The position numbers and the translations under genes are program-made. Below, one piece after another: positions 7,394 to 17,114 of a DNA stretch of 64,000 nucleotides (within the stretch, counting starts at the first letter, position 1; each line of letters starts with the position of its first letter). The notes beneath the pieces were generated by a model. That model made no database searches and was not told where the DNA came from. It saw nothing but the letters and a program-made list of their open reading frames with translations. The stretch spans positions 2,790,001-2,854,000 of the forward strand of contig NZ_CP036403.1 in assembly GCF_004322775.1 (NCBI RefSeq). Direction: 5' to 3'. The stretch is from Ornithinimicrobium sufpigmenti (GTDB lineage: Bacteria; Actinomycetota; Actinomycetes; Actinomycetales; Dermatophilaceae).

Positions 7394-10300
7394 TCACCGC
7401 GCCGGCCCGGACAGGCCCGGCGAAGGGGGTGCTTGGTACCGATCCTGCTCTTCTTGTCGCTGGGCTACTCGAACCCTGCGGCTCGGTGCGTCCGCTGTGG
7501 GCCTGGGCGATGACGACGAGTCTGCGGTGAGTCGGCGAGCCAGTCGACCCTGGTACCTGGCGGCCTCGGGTTCCTTGACCGGAGGACCGGTCGGGTTCGA
7601 CTCGGTGGGTGGGATGGCGTGCGCGGCTCGCCAGACGGCGAGGTCGCCAAGCAGAGTGTCATCGACTTCGGGCGGCAGGGTCCGTTGCCAGGGTGTCCGG
7701 GCGGATACGCCTGCTTGGCGTGCCTCGGTGGCGACGTTCTGGGTGAGCTGCTGGACTCGGTGGGTGAGCCGGTCGAGGTAGGCGTTGGTGTCTGGGTCGT
7801 GTCGTAGGGCGGGTGGGATTCCGGGCAGCCACGGCAGCGGCGCGCCCCTGTGCAGCAGGGGGACGACCGCGCTGATCCGCCAGGACAGGGCGGCGGCGGG
7901 GTCGTCGGCCTCGGTGAGACTGTGTTTGCCGCGGTACAAGGTGGCCTCGTGCACGACCGTCTGTGGTGGGGTGCCGTCGACCCAGTGCAGGGCGAGCTGG
8001 CCGCGCAGGTTCGGGTAGGCCTCCTGCTGGGTGAGGCCGGGCAGCCACCGTTCGAGCGCGTCGTCCAGAGCAGCCATCCGCTGAGATCCGAGGTGGTGCT
8101 GGGCCAGGACGGTCAGGGCGTCCTGGTAGGCCAGCACCGCTTCCCGCAGCAGTCCGGCGGTGTCGCCGTGCTCGACGGTCGTGGCCGAGTGGGCGCGGCC
8201 GTCCCGGGCCAGGATGCCGGTGAGCACCTCCCGCGGCTCGACCACCTGCTCTTGGACCTCTGGGCCGACGGAGTCCAGGGAGGTTGTGGGCGTGGCGAGG
8301 TAGAGGTGGTTGGACTCCCGTCCGCGGGAGAGCGCGACGTACAGGCCTTGTCGGGTCTCGGGGCCGGTCAGGACGGTGTGCGTGGTGTCCACGGTGGCGC
8401 CCTGGGCGCCGTGGATCGTGGACGCGTAACCCAGCTGGACATGCTCGGCCACGTACCCCGCCGGGAGCCGCACCCGGCCCAGCCCGGACCGGGCTCGCCG
8501 GTCCTGACGGTCGACGGTGACGGCGCCGTCCGGGTGGACAGCCTGGACGCGCCACCGGTCCCCGTTCTTCACCCACGACCCGTCGCGGTCCCGTAGGCGC
8601 CGGTCGTTCCTGCGGGTGATGACCAGGTCTCCGGCACTGGCGCGGGTCCCGTCAGCCAGGACCACTTCCGGGCCGGGATGCTGTCCGGCGGTGGTGTGGA
8701 GTCGGTCCTGGCGGGCGCGGTGGTTCAGGTCGCGCACGGTGTCCCGGGTGGCGGCCAGCAGCAGGCTGGACCGGCCGGCCTGTCGGTCGGCTTTCCAGGC
8801 GGCGTACGCGGCCTCGGTCATGGTGCCGGCGTCGCCGGCGTGCACCCGGTCCCGTTCCAGGTAGTGCTCCAAGCCCGCGGGGTCCCCGTCCCGGACCGCG
8901 AGGGTGGCGGCGCCTTCTTCGGGGTCGGTGAACCGGTGCAGCTCGGTCAGGGTGACGGTGGTGCCGTGCGCGTACCCCTGCTCGGCCAGGTCGGTCAGGA
9001 TCCCGCCCGCGGCCACGGCGGCCAGCTGCTGGTCATCCCCCACCAGCCGCACACTGCCACCCACCTCCACGACCTGCCGGATCACGGCGGCCAGGTCGCG
9101 GGTGCCGGCCATGCCCGCCTCGTCGATGACCACCAACGTCCGAGGCCCCACACCTCCGGCCGCGCCCGCGGTGGACGGTGACACCTGCGTCGAGGCAGCT
9201 GCCGCGGTGGTCTCGTGGAGGTACTTCGCGAGGGTGTCTGCGGGGATGCCGGTGGCTCGGGCCAGCTCCTCGGCAGCGACCGCGGTGGGTGCCAGGCCCA
9301 GGACGGTCCCGCCAGTGGCTTCCCAGGCGCGGGCCAGCACCCGCAGGGCGGCGGTCTTGCCGGCGCCGGCCGGGGCCAGGGCGACCTGGACCCGGCACCC
9401 GCTGGTGGCCAGGCCGTGGACCATCGCCACCTGGGACCGGTCCAGCCCCGGACCATCCACCCTCTGGGCCGCCAGGACGCTCTCAACCACGGCCGGGTCG
9501 GCTTGGCGGCCGTCCCGACGCAGCGCGAGGGACAGGAGTTCCTCCTCCGCGGCCAGGATCGCGCGCGAGGTGTAGGCCTGGCTGCCGTGCACCCGGTGGA
9601 CGGGCTGCCCGTCCGCCCGGCGCAACACCCCCGGCTCACCCAGCTCGGGTGGCACTCCGACCGGGACCGAGAAACCCTCCAGGACCCACCGTTCCACCTC
9701 GCGCCCGTACTCGCCCAGCCGGGCCAGCGGCACCCCCGCGGTGCGGAGTTGACGGGAGGTCTCGGCCCGTACGTGCCACACCTGCCACGTCGCCCGCGAC
9801 CCCTCCAGCACCGACAGCACCCGCGCAGCCACCACCTGAGGACGCACACCCCCACCGGCACCACGGCCGTGTTCCCGCCCCCGTCCCCAAGACACCCCCT
9901 GCTGCGTACCCACCCGCTGACCTGCAACGACGGCCGCGTCTCTGCCTGGGTATCTGCCTGCGTCTCTGGTGCGCTCCCGGTTGCGTCCCCACCGCGTACC
10001 CAGCGCGGCGGCGACCATCGCCTCCGGGCTGAGACCGCTACGGGCGAGCACGGCGGTGGCCTGCTGGTGCCAGGCCTGGCGCTGCTCGGCCTCCGAGCGA
10101 GGTTCGTGCTTGTCCGGCCGGGTCTCCAGGTTCGCGCGCTGGGCCAGATCCAGCGCCTCGATGGCGGTGGGCATGCGGCCGTGGTCTGCGAGGAACGCTG
10201 AGGCGAGCTCGCGCTGCCGGGCCTGGATCGCCTGCCGCCGCGACGACCACGCCATCAGCAGCGCCGGGTCGATCCCGTCGATCTCCCGCACCGCCCGTTT

Positions 10301-11254
10301 CCCCTCGGGTGAGGGCCGGTCGACGAATCGGACCCCGAGTCGGTCGACCAGTCCGGCCTCCAGGTGGGTGTTGTAGTGCTCCGAAGCCATCACGTTCGCC
10401 TTGAATAGCATCCGCCCGTCCAGCGACAGCCACCGGCTGCCGTCCTCGGGCAGCAACTGCACCTTGTTCGAGACCACCACATGGGTATGCAGGTCCGGGT
10501 CCCCGGTCCGCGAGTCACGATGGTCGAACGCCGCCGCGACCAACCCGACCACGGGTATCTGGCGGATGCCGCCCAGACCCATCCGCGTGAACGCCACCTC
10601 GCGCTCCAGCAGCGCCACAGTCGCCCGGACCGCGTCGGCGTGCGCCGCCTCCACCTGCCTCGCGACCTCAACCGGCGCCAGGGCCCACAACGCCGAGACC
10701 GACTTCACCGGGGAGAACGTCAGGTCGAAGCCCGCCACCGGCACCCGTGTCGGCTTGGACGCCTTGGCAACGAACCGGGTGAGCTCGGCCTCGTCCACCG
10801 GGGCCCGCCCGTGCCGTTGCTCGAACGCCTCCCGGGCGACCCGTGTGCGGATCGCTGCCCGCGCCTGCGCCGGGATCGGGACGTTCCAGGCCAAGCCTTG
10901 GCTGGTGTTGTGCTCGGTGAAGGCCCGAGCGATCACCTGCTTCAGGGTCGTGGCCTCGTACGTGGGGAACGCCCGGCCCAGGGCACCCCAGCGCCGCTCG
11001 GAGGCCCCGGGCTCCCCGGCGCGGGGATGACGGCCCTGACCGAACAACAGCTTCATCTGCTCCTCGGTCACCACCTCCCCCGCGGCCAGGTCCACACCGG
11101 CCAACCCGCTGCCCAGCCACCGGCCCGGAGACTCGCCTTTCTCCTCGTAGTACGCGGCCAGTCCCACCTGTCGCCGCTCGGTCGCGTCGTGCTGGGCAAC
11201 CTGACTGGTCAGGTACGTATACCCGCTCCCGGCGGACAGCTTGTGCAACGTCAT
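7394..11254 (-). CDS. MobF-family conjugative relaxase-helicase (TraA/TrwC-like)
   Basis: A DNA-transfer protein of 1286 residues that would nick an origin of transfer and unwind the strand. The N-terminus MTLHKLSAGSGYTYLTSQVA is typical of actinobacterial MobF relaxases. The HUH-type metal site DLHTHVVVSNK lies near residue 252. A RecD-like helicase follows with Walker A APAGAGKTAALR near residue 631, VVIDEAGM, and the C-terminal GYASTIHGAQG motif. I chose ATG 11254 over the longer frame to 11299 because homology begins there. No type IV secretion, coupling protein or replication gene is seen, so the element could be mobilizable but not self-transmissible. Confidence 0.9.
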   Translation of the reverse strand: MTLHKLSAGSGYTYLTSQVAQHDATERRQVGLAAYYEEKGESPGRWLGSGLAGVDLAAGEVVTEEQMKLLFGQGRHPRAGEPGASERRWGALGRAFPTYEATTLKQVIARAFTEHNTSQGLAWNVPIPAQARAAIRTRVAREAFEQRHGRAPVDEAELTRFVAKASKPTRVPVAGFDLTFSPVKSVSALWALAPVEVARQVEAAHADAVRATVALLEREVAFTRMGLGGIRQIPVVGLVAAAFDHRDSRTGDPDLHTHVVVSNKVQLLPEDGSRWLSLDGRMLFKANVMASEHYNTHLEAGLVDRLGVRFVDRPSPEGKRAVREIDGIDPALLMAWSSRRQAIQARQRELASAFLADHGRMPTAIEALDLAQRANLETRPDKHEPRSEAEQRQAWHQQATAVLARSGLSPEAMVAAALGTRWGRNRERTRDAGRYPGRDAAVVAGQRVGTQQGVSWGRGREHGRGAGGGVRPQVVAARVLSVLEGSRATWQVWHVRAETSRQLRTAGVPLARLGEYGREVERWVLEGFSVPVGVPPELGEPGVLRRADGQPVHRVHGSQAYTSRAILAAEEELLSLALRRDGRQADPAVVESVLAAQRVDGPGLDRSQVAMVHGLATSGCRVQVALAPAGAGKTAALRVLARAWEATGGTVLGLAPTAVAAEELARATGIPADTLAKYLHETTAAAASTQVSPSTAGAAGGVGPRTLVVIDEAGMAGTRDLAAVIRQVVEVGGSVRLVGDDQQLAAVAAGGILTDLAEQGYAHGTTVTLTELHRFTDPEEGAATLAVRDGDPAGLEHYLERDRVHAGDAGTMTEAAYAAWKADRQAGRSSLLLAATRDTVRDLNHRARQDRLHTTAGQHPGPEVVLADGTRASAGDLVITRRNDRRLRDRDGSWVKNGDRWRVQAVHPDGAVTVDRQDRRARSGLGRVRLPAGYVAEHVQLGYASTIHGAQGATVDTTHTVLTGPETRQGLYVALSRGRESNHLYLATPTTSLDSVGPEVQEQVVEPREVLTGILARDGRAHSATTVEHGDTAGLLREAVLAYQDALTVLAQHHLGSQRMAALDDALERWLPGLTQQEAYPNLRGQLALHWVDGTPPQTVVHEATLYRGKHSLTEADDPAAALSWRISAVVPLLHRGAPLPWLPGIPPALRHDPDTNAYLDRLTHRVQQLTQNVATEARQAGVSARTPWQRTLPPEVDDTLLGDLAVWRAAHAIPPTESNPTGPPVKEPEAARYQGRLARRLTADSSSSPRPTADAPSRRVRVAQRQEEQDRYQAPPSPGLSGPAR

Positions 11255-11481
11255 CACGCCTACAGAGGCGCAGGACCCACCACGCCGGGTCTCACACACG
11301 ACACCGCGTGCATGAGGTGTGCCTGACGACGTGGTTTTTGCTGCTCAGGGCGGTGGTCGTCGAGTCGCGGGTGACGGAGAGGAGGGCGACGTGGCGCGGA
11401 CTTCGGAAAGTGGGGGCTGGGTCGTCTTCGGGAGCGGGATCGGCGTGTGCCTGGTGCTGGAGGACGGGGTCGGGCCTCTTG
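11255..11481. other. Gap between relaxase start and integrase end
   Basis: No supported gene. A short ACACC/GGTGT inverted repeat (11301-11305, 11316-11320) sits just upstream of the relaxase, where an oriT could lie, but nothing more specific can be claimed. No excisionase-like helix-turn-helix frame was found. Confidence 0.4.
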
Positions 11482-12708
11482 CTAGGGGGCGTCGGTGTCG
11501 GAGGGATCCGTCGGAGGGCGTGGCTCGGTCGCGATGTCCTGGCTGAGCCGCTCGGTGAGTGCTCGGTCGCGTTCGGCGGTGGCGTGCTGGTAGCGCAGGG
11601 CGACGGTGACGTCCGTGTGCCCGCCGCGGTGGAGCAGCTCGGCGAGGGTGGCGCCCTGCTCGGCGTACTTGCTCAGACCGGTGTGCCGCAAGTTGTGGAA
11701 GCGGAAGCTTGGCCTCCCCGCGGCCTCGCGGGCGGCTCGCCACGCCTTGTCGAGCGCGGTCTGGGAGACCCGGGCACCGCGCAGACCCGCGAGGACCGGC
11801 GCCGTGCGGCCGGCCGGGGTGTAGGTGTCGAGGTGATCACGCAGGGCGGGCAGCAGCGCCGCCGGGAGCGCGATCGACCTGACGCTGTCCGCCTTGGGCG
11901 GTGTCAGAGCGTTGGCCTTGACGTTCCACTGCCGGCGAACGTGCAGCACCGCCCGTCGGGGGTCGTCCAGGTGCTCCAGGTCGCGGCGTTGCAGCCCCAG
12001 CAGCTCCCCGATGCGCAGGGCGCACCAGGCGGCCAGGGGGATGGCTATCTGCAGGTGCGGCGGCATCGCCTCGGTGAAGGCCCGCACCTGCTCCGGTGAC
12101 GCCACGTCCCCGTGCTCGTCCTCGGGGCGCACCCGGCGGTGCTTGGGCGCGGCCGGGAACTCGAACCGCTCCAGTCCCCCGGCCTTCGCCTTCACCGCGG
12201 CGTTGAGCATGGACCGCAGCACGATCACCGTGTTCGGTGCGACGCCGTTGACACGAGCCCCGGGATGGCGCTGCGAGGGCCGGCGAGCCAGCGTGGCTAG
12301 ATGCTCGGCCACACGCTCAGTCGTCAGCTCCACGAGCCTGACGTCCCCCAGCTCGGGGAGCACATGGTTCTTGAGCACCGAGCGGTAGGAGACCACCGTG
12401 GCCGGGGAGCGGCGAGGGTCGGCCTCGAGCGCGGCCAGCCACGTCTGCGCCCACTCCCCCAGGGTCAATGCCTCGGTCTGGACCCGCACCGCCTCCGCCT
12501 GCCGTTCCGCTCGCCGCTGCGCCGGCGGCACGAAGGTGCCTCGCGCGGCGTCCGCCTTGGCGATGTGCAGGGCTGCCTTGGCGTCGGTGATGGTCTGGAA
12601 GACCCCGAGCGAGTGGGTCGTGCCCTGGTGGTCCATCCGGACCCGGTAGCGGCCCCTGAACCGGGCGATGCCACGAGGCAGCCGGGCCCCTGCGTCCTTC
12701 GCGCTCAC
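11482..12708 (-). CDS. Tyrosine-type site-specific integrase
   Basis: 408 residues. The N-terminal part has the arm-type AP2-like DNA-binding style of phage/ICE integrases (GIARFRGRYRVRMDHQG), then a SAM-like core-binding domain (LGEWAQTWLAALEADPRRSPATV, in outline) and the catalytic domain. Catalytic residues are visible: Arg in ALRIGELLGL (about 232), Lys in PPKADSVRS, HNLRHT (about 337), His in GGHTDVT and Tyr in ALRYQHAT (about 372). The gene sits 184 bp from the 3' end of ssrA, a classic integration target, and its 5' end faces it. It therefore marks the right end of the element. Confidence 0.93.
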   Translation of the reverse strand: MSAKDAGARLPRGIARFRGRYRVRMDHQGTTHSLGVFQTITDAKAALHIAKADAARGTFVPPAQRRAERQAEAVRVQTEALTLGEWAQTWLAALEADPRRSPATVVSYRSVLKNHVLPELGDVRLVELTTERVAEHLATLARRPSQRHPGARVNGVAPNTVIVLRSMLNAAVKAKAGGLERFEFPAAPKHRRVRPEDEHGDVASPEQVRAFTEAMPPHLQIAIPLAAWCALRIGELLGLQRRDLEHLDDPRRAVLHVRRQWNVKANALTPPKADSVRSIALPAALLPALRDHLDTYTPAGRTAPVLAGLRGARVSQTALDKAWRAAREAAGRPSFRFHNLRHTGLSKYAEQGATLAELLHRGGHTDVTVALRYQHATAERDRALTERLSQDIATEPRPPTDPSDTDAP

Positions 12709-12735
12709 GCCATCCGCCTCCGGGTCGAGCCTGGG

Positions 12736-12765
12736 TGTGTCAGCCCTGTGTCAGTTCTGTGTCAG
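12736..12765. repeat. Three TGTGTCAG repeats in 11-bp phase
   Basis: Identical TGTGTCAG copies occur at 12736-12743, 12747-12754 and 12758-12765, each one helical turn apart, 28 bp upstream of the integrase start. The helical phasing suggests cooperative protein binding, such as integrase arm sites, an excisionase, or a repressor of the integrase promoter. Confidence 0.6.
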
Positions 12766-12816
12766 TTTTCCTGCCATCTTGAGGCTACTCCTGACCACCC
12801 GTGTCCAGACGCACGA

Positions 12817-12856
12817 AACCCCCAGATCCGCGTCCTTATGCGGAATTCTGGGGGTT
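12817..12856 (-). terminator. Long hairpin downstream of ssrA
   Basis: AACCCCCAGA-TCCGC (12817-12831) pairs with GCGGAATTCTGGGGGTT (12840-12856) around an 8-nt loop with a small bulge. It begins 37 nt beyond the tmRNA 3' end on the minus strand and is followed there by GGGGGTTTCG, so it could terminate tmRNA readthrough. It could also be part of the attachment region. Confidence 0.5.
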
Positions 12857-12892
12857 GACGTGCGACAACCGGCACAGCGTGAGACACGGAAG

Positions 12893-13256
12893 TGGAGGTG
12901 GCGGGAATTGAACCCGCGTCCGTCACCGGGAAACCAGGGCTTCTCCGGGTGCAGTGCGCTCAGGATTTTCTCGGCCCCAGGGCTCGCGCGCACACGTTCC
13001 CTGACAGGCCCAGTCGAGTAGCAGTCCCGCACGGCCCCTCGACATGACCGTGCAGCTAGTCACCTAGTCGATGCCAGGATCTGAGCCGGTGACGAACTCA
13101 GGCTGACAGACTTGCGCTCGCTCAGGCGGCGAGGGCGAAGTCGCTGCGCTTGGAATTGGCAGCTATTGGTTTCGCAAGGAGCGTTTGACGAGATGACCTT
13201 GCATCCTCGACCCGCTTCCCCTGAAGTGCCGAATGACGTCGAAACCGATCACCCCC
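12893..13256 (-). ncRNA. ssrA: Transfer-messenger RNA (tmRNA)
   Basis: About 364 nt. The 5' end GGGGGTGATCGGTTTCGACG pairs with 3' CACCTCC to form the tRNA-like acceptor stem, and the T arm reads GGGTTCAATTCCCGCC. The tag frame at 13122-13163 encodes (A)ANSKRSDFALAA followed by TGA, a typical actinobacterial degradation tag. CCA is not encoded; the bases after the discriminator A are CTT. It works with SmpB, encoded 0.6 kb upstream on the same strand. A TTGACA hexamer at 13282-13287 lies at the right distance to be a -35, but I see no good -10. The integrase-bearing element abuts its 3' end. Confidence 0.95.
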
Positions 13257-13285
13257 ATGGGGGTGTCTCACGCTGTGCAGTTGTC

Positions 13286-13307
13286 AAGAAACCGGCCGCG
13301 AGGCCGG
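13286..13307 (-). terminator. Intrinsic terminator-like hairpin before ssrA
   Basis: On the minus strand CCGGCC-TCGC-GGCCGG is followed by TTTCTT. It would stop leftward transcripts from smpB before ssrA, and it directly precedes the TTGACA of the presumed tmRNA promoter. Confidence 0.55.
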
Positions 13308-13376
13308 ACTGGTCAGTCTACTGCGTCAACGGTGGGCAGTCCACGAAGATTCCCGGCCTCTGGCAGGGTGTCCGCC

Positions 13377-13868
13377 ATGACGAGCTTCCAGCCGGACCGC
13401 TACCCCGCCAGCTTCGACCCGAGGCAGGAGGACATCCCTGCGCCGCTGCTGAGGAGCCTGAACATCATGGTGGCCGCCATGGCGACCGCGCTGGTGGCGT
13501 TGGGCGTCGTCCTGGCGGTCATCGGGGGCGAGCTCGTCACGCCCGACCTGTGGATGCTCGCTCTCGTGGCCTTGGCCACGGTCGGCGCCTGGGGCCTCGT
13601 CCTGGTGCTCCCAGTGAGGCTCCCGCGGAGTAACGGCGGGGACGTCCGTGGCGGGCCCGGCAGCCCGCACGGGGCCACCGTGGAGGCCGCCGTCATGGTG
13701 CGGGTCGCCGTTCTCGAGGCCCCGGCCCTCCTGGGCATCGCGCTGGCCTTCCTCAGCCACCCGGTTAACCTGCTCGTCTACGCGGTGCCCGCGGCGTTCT
13801 CGCTGCTCGGCATCTGGCTGTTCGCCCGCCCCCGCGTGGTGCTGGAGCGCCTCAGCCGTGGTGCTTGA
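13377..13868 (+). CDS. Small integral membrane protein, unknown function
   Basis: 163 residues with four likely membrane segments, near residues 27-50, 57-77, 110-128 and 132-150, and a polar loop rich in Gly/Ser/Asn between the second and third. No family motif is recognised. The ATG at 13377 has a weak AGGGTG upstream; the longer frame from 13233 would overlap ssrA. It lies between ssrA and smpB on the opposite strand and its end overlaps the end of smpB by 17 bp, so the two genes are convergent. Confidence 0.7.
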   Translation: MTSFQPDRYPASFDPRQEDIPAPLLRSLNIMVAAMATALVALGVVLAVIGGELVTPDLWMLALVALATVGAWGLVLVLPVRLPRSNGGDVRGGPGSPHGATVEAAVMVRVAVLEAPALLGIALAFLSHPVNLLVYAVPAAFSLLGIWLFARPRVVLERLSRGA

Positions 13869-14328
13869 GGTGGGCTGACATCGCCCGCTCCGCCTCGCGG
13901 CGGTCCTGCCGCTCGCGCAGCGTCTGCCGCTTGTCGTGCAGCTTCTTGCCCTTGGCCAGGGCGATCTCGACCTTGGCGCGGCCGTCCTTGAAGTAGAGCG
14001 AGAGCGGCACGATCGTGTGCCCCGCCTGCTCCGCCTTGGCGACCAGCTTGTCGATCTCGTGCCGGTGCAGCAGCAGCTTGCGCCGCCGACGTGCGGAGTG
14101 GTTGGTCCACGTGCCCTGGGTGTACTGCGGGATGTGCACGCCCTCCAGGTACAGCTCGCCGCCGTAGCTGGTGGCGTAGCCGTCGACCAGCGACGCTCGC
14201 CCTTGACGCAGCGACTTCACCTCGGTCCCGGTCAGCACGAGGCCGGCCTCGACGGTGTCCTCGATGTGGTACTCGTGTCGGGCCTTCTTGTTGCTGGCGA
14301 TCAGCTGGCGTCCGGTCTCCTTGGGCAT
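13852..14328 (-). CDS. smpB: SsrA-binding protein SmpB
   Basis: 158 residues, the normal length. SmpB binds tmRNA and brings it to stalled ribosomes for trans-translation. Seen here are [46 protein letters not shown], the basic [13 protein letters not shown] and the C-terminal [15 protein letters not shown] followed by a basic tail. A TAGACT box (14338-14343) lies 9 nt before the ATG, so the mRNA may be nearly leaderless. It is followed on the same strand by ssrA. Confidence 0.97.
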   Translation of the reverse strand: MPKETGRQLIASNKKARHEYHIEDTVEAGLVLTGTEVKSLRQGRASLVDGYATSYGGELYLEGVHIPQYTQGTWTNHSARRRRKLLLHRHEIDKLVAKAEQAGHTIVPLSLYFKDGRAKVEIALAKGKKLHDKRQTLRERQDRREAERAMSAHLKHHG

Positions 14329-14422
14329 GGCCGCTCAAGTCTAGGCGAGGTCCGCGTATGCCGTCGCCACAGTTTCCGGGATCGGCGCAGCTGTGCGCGG
14401 GGTGGCGTGGGGTGGCCCCGGG

Positions 14423-16177
14423 TCAGAGCCAACCGCGGGGGTTGACGGGGGTGCCGTTCTCGCGGGTCTCGAAGTGCAGGTGGCAGCCGGTGGAGGACCC
14501 GGTGGTCCCGACGTGGCCGACCACCTCCCCCTGCCCCACCGCCTGGCCCGCGGCCACGACGGGCGCGCTCTGGAAGTGCATGTAGGTGGTGGTGAGGTTC
14601 ACCCCGCGGTGCACGCCGTGGTCCACGATCACGTAGTGCCCGCTGCGGTCGTTGTACCCGCTGGTGAACACCACGCCGTCGGCGGCGGACACGACCGGGA
14701 TGCCACAGCCCGCGGCGAAGTCCATGCCGGCGTGCAGCAGCCAGATGCCCAGCACGGGGTGCAGACGGTTCCCGAACTCGCTGGAGATCGGTGCGTTGAC
14801 CGGGTAGGTGAGGTAGGAGGGCGGGGGCGACGGCAGCGAGGCCTCGTGGACGTCGTCGTCCTCCTGACGCTCCTCCTCCTCGCGAGCCTCCTCCTCCGCC
14901 CGACGGCGCTCCTCCTCCTCGCGCGCCTGCTCCTCGGCTCGCCGCTGCGCCTCCTCCGCCTCTGCGTCGGCCGCTGCCGCCCGACGCTCGGCCTCCGCCT
15001 GGGCCTCCGCGTCGGCCCTGCGCTGCGCCTCCTCGGCAGCAGCCCGCTGACGGGCGGCCTCGCGCTCGGCAGCCCGCTGACGTGCCGCTTCCTCGGCGGC
15101 GGCCTGCCGCGCGGCCTCCTCGGCAGCCTGACGACGAGCCTCCTCCTCCGCCCGCCGTTTGGCCTCCTCCGCCGCGAGCCGCTCCAGCTCAGCCTTCTCC
15201 TCCAGCTTGAGCCCGTGCGTGTCCTGGGCCAGCCGGGCCAGCTCCGCCTCCAGCTCGTCGGACACCTCCTGCTCGGCCTCCAGCGAGGCGAGCACGATCG
15301 TCTTCTGCGTCTCCAGCTCGGCTCGTGCCCGCGCCTGGTCTGCCTCGAGCGACTCCAGCTCGACCTTCGCCGCCTCCGCCGCGGCCCTCGCCTGGTCCTT
15401 GGCGACGACCACGGCCTCCGCCCGGGCCAGCAGGTAGGCGATGTCCTGCCGCACGCCCGTCAGCCGGTCCTGCTCGGCGACCTGCTCGGCCTCCTGCGTG
15501 GCCAACGAGCGGATCTGCTGGTCCTGGACCCGCAGGACGGTCCGGGACATCGCCATCTGGTCGACGGCGTCCGCCTCGCCGGAGAGCAGCTCCAGGGTGG
15601 CCGCCAGGGACCCCAGCCCACCCTGCTTGTAGCTCTCCCGCGCGATCGCGCCCACCGTGCTCCGGCTGGCCGCCTGCTCGTCGGCGTTGGCGACCAGTGC
15701 CTCCTCGATCGAGGCCTCGCTGGCGCGCGCCACCCCCAGCTGGGTCTGGATCCGGTCGGCCTCCGCCTCGGCGTCGGCCAGGTCCAGCTCGGCCTCCTGC
15801 AGGGTGATCCGGGCGGCCTCCACCTTGACCGTGGTCTCCTGGAGCAGCTGGTCCGCGGCGACCAGCTCTGCGCTGGTGTGCTCCAGGTCCTCCCCCAGCT
15901 CCGCCGCTCGCTCCTCGCTGCTCTCCCGCTCCTCGGCCGTCCGGTCGCGGTCCCGCTCAACTCGCTCCATACGCTCCCGGATCTCCTCCAGGGTCCCGGA
16001 GGCCAGGGCAGGGGTGGCGAGCCCGACCACCCCGACGAGGGCCAGCGCCACGGCCCGCGAGGATGTCCGCGAGCATGCCGTGCGGCGGGGTCGGCGGTGC
16101 GTGCCTGGGTTGGGCGTCGGGTGGGGCGTGGGACGAGGCGTCGGGTTGGGCCTTCGGCTGGACGTCGGGTTGGACAT
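14423..16177 (-). CDS. Secreted coiled-coil M23 (LytM) peptidase, FtsEX partner
   Basis: 584 residues. A long basic Pro/Arg-rich n-region precedes a signal segment ending TPALASG (about residues 40-62). A very long Glu/Ala/Arg coiled coil follows (roughly residues 65-430), then a LytM domain with HAGMDF and HLHFE, the zinc ligands, so it looks catalytically competent. This layout, encoded right after ftsX, matches EnvC/PcsB/RipC-type cell-wall hydrolases or activators whose activity FtsEX gates during division. The ATG at 16177 has AAGGAGAAG upstream. The 60-residue signal region is unusually long. Confidence 0.9.
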   Translation of the reverse strand: MSNPTSSRRPNPTPRPTPHPTPNPGTHRRPRRTACSRTSSRAVALALVGVVGLATPALASGTLEEIRERMERVERDRDRTAEERESSEERAAELGEDLEHTSAELVAADQLLQETTVKVEAARITLQEAELDLADAEAEADRIQTQLGVARASEASIEEALVANADEQAASRSTVGAIARESYKQGGLGSLAATLELLSGEADAVDQMAMSRTVLRVQDQQIRSLATQEAEQVAEQDRLTGVRQDIAYLLARAEAVVVAKDQARAAAEAAKVELESLEADQARARAELETQKTIVLASLEAEQEVSDELEAELARLAQDTHGLKLEEKAELERLAAEEAKRRAEEEARRQAAEEAARQAAAEEAARQRAAEREAARQRAAAEEAQRRADAEAQAEAERRAAAADAEAEEAQRRAEEQAREEEERRRAEEEAREEEERQEDDDVHEASLPSPPPSYLTYPVNAPISSEFGNRLHPVLGIWLLHAGMDFAAGCGIPVVSAADGVVFTSGYNDRSGHYVIVDHGVHRGVNLTTTYMHFQSAPVVAAGQAVGQGEVVGHVGTTGSSTGCHLHFETRENGTPVNPRGWL

Positions 16178-16194
16178 GGCGTACTTCTCCTTGT

Positions 16195-17114
16195 TTAGAC
16201 CCTCACGTGGCGACGCAACGCCGCCCAGGCGGTGATGACGGCCAGCAGCAGTGCGCCGATGACCAGGACGGGGGTGATGAGCCAGACCTCGCGCTCGCCG
16301 ATGAGGCTGACCAGCCCGCTCTCCCCGGCGAGCAGGTCGGACAGGAAGCCGCTGACGCCGAACCGGACCGTGGCCCACAGCAGACCGACGGCGAGCGCCG
16401 CCCCCAGCAGCGTGGCGATGACGGCCTCGACGACGAACGGCAGGTGGATGCTGAAGGCGGAGGCGCCGACCATGCGCTGGATGCCGGTCTCCCGTCGACG
16501 GGTCCAGGCGGTGAGCCGGATCGCGGTGGAGATGAGCAGGACCGCGCACAGCACCATCGCCGCGGCCAGGCCGAGGGCTCCGGCGCTGAGCACCCGCAGG
16601 AAGGTGAACAGCTGGTCCACGACCTCGCGCTGGTCCTCCACGCTGTCTACCCCCGGAGCCTGCTCGAAAGCGGCGCGGATCACGTCATACCGGTTGGGGT
16701 CGGACAGGTTGACCCGGAAGGAGGCAGGGATCGCCTCGGGCGGGACCGAGTCGAGCACCGAGGACCCGCGGAACTGCTCCCGGAAGCGTTCGTAGGCCTC
16801 CTCGCTGGGCTCGTAGAACCACTCGGTGACCAGCGGGCGCAGGCCCTCCAGGTCGGCCTCGAGCTGGTCGCGCTGCTCCTGCGTCACCCCGCCCTCCGTG
16901 CAGCCGACCGAGTCGGTGGAGTCCGGGGTGCACAGGAAGATCGAGACCTGCACGCGGTCGTACCAGTAGCCCTGGGCGGTGGTGACCTGCTGCTGAGCCA
17001 GCAGCCCCACCCCGAGGAAGAACAGGGAGACCATGGTGACCAGCACGACGGAGACGAACATGGCTCCGTTGCGGCGCAGACCGTTGCCGACCTCACCCAG
17101 CAGGAAGCCCGGCC

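Larger units (their letters stand above)
1406..12892. mobile_element. Putative integrated mobilizable element with mercury/metal cargo at ssrA
   Basis: An integrase next to the tmRNA 3' end, a MobF relaxase and a self-contained metal-resistance block occupy this interval. The right boundary is set by the tmRNA 3' end. The left boundary given here is only the end of the last cargo gene. A direct repeat of the tmRNA 3' end was not found; the best candidate is a 7-bp GTGGAGG at about 1109. The true end could lie further left, even outside the window. Confidence 0.5.

Noticed and set aside
12868..13269. Protein frames within ssrA
   Set aside because: The region folds as tmRNA with tag peptide; coding frames here are by chance, apart from the tag.
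14393..16198. 601-codon plus-strand frame opposite the M23 peptidase
   Set aside because: Leu/Arg repeats mirror the Glu/Ala coiled coil of the real gene.
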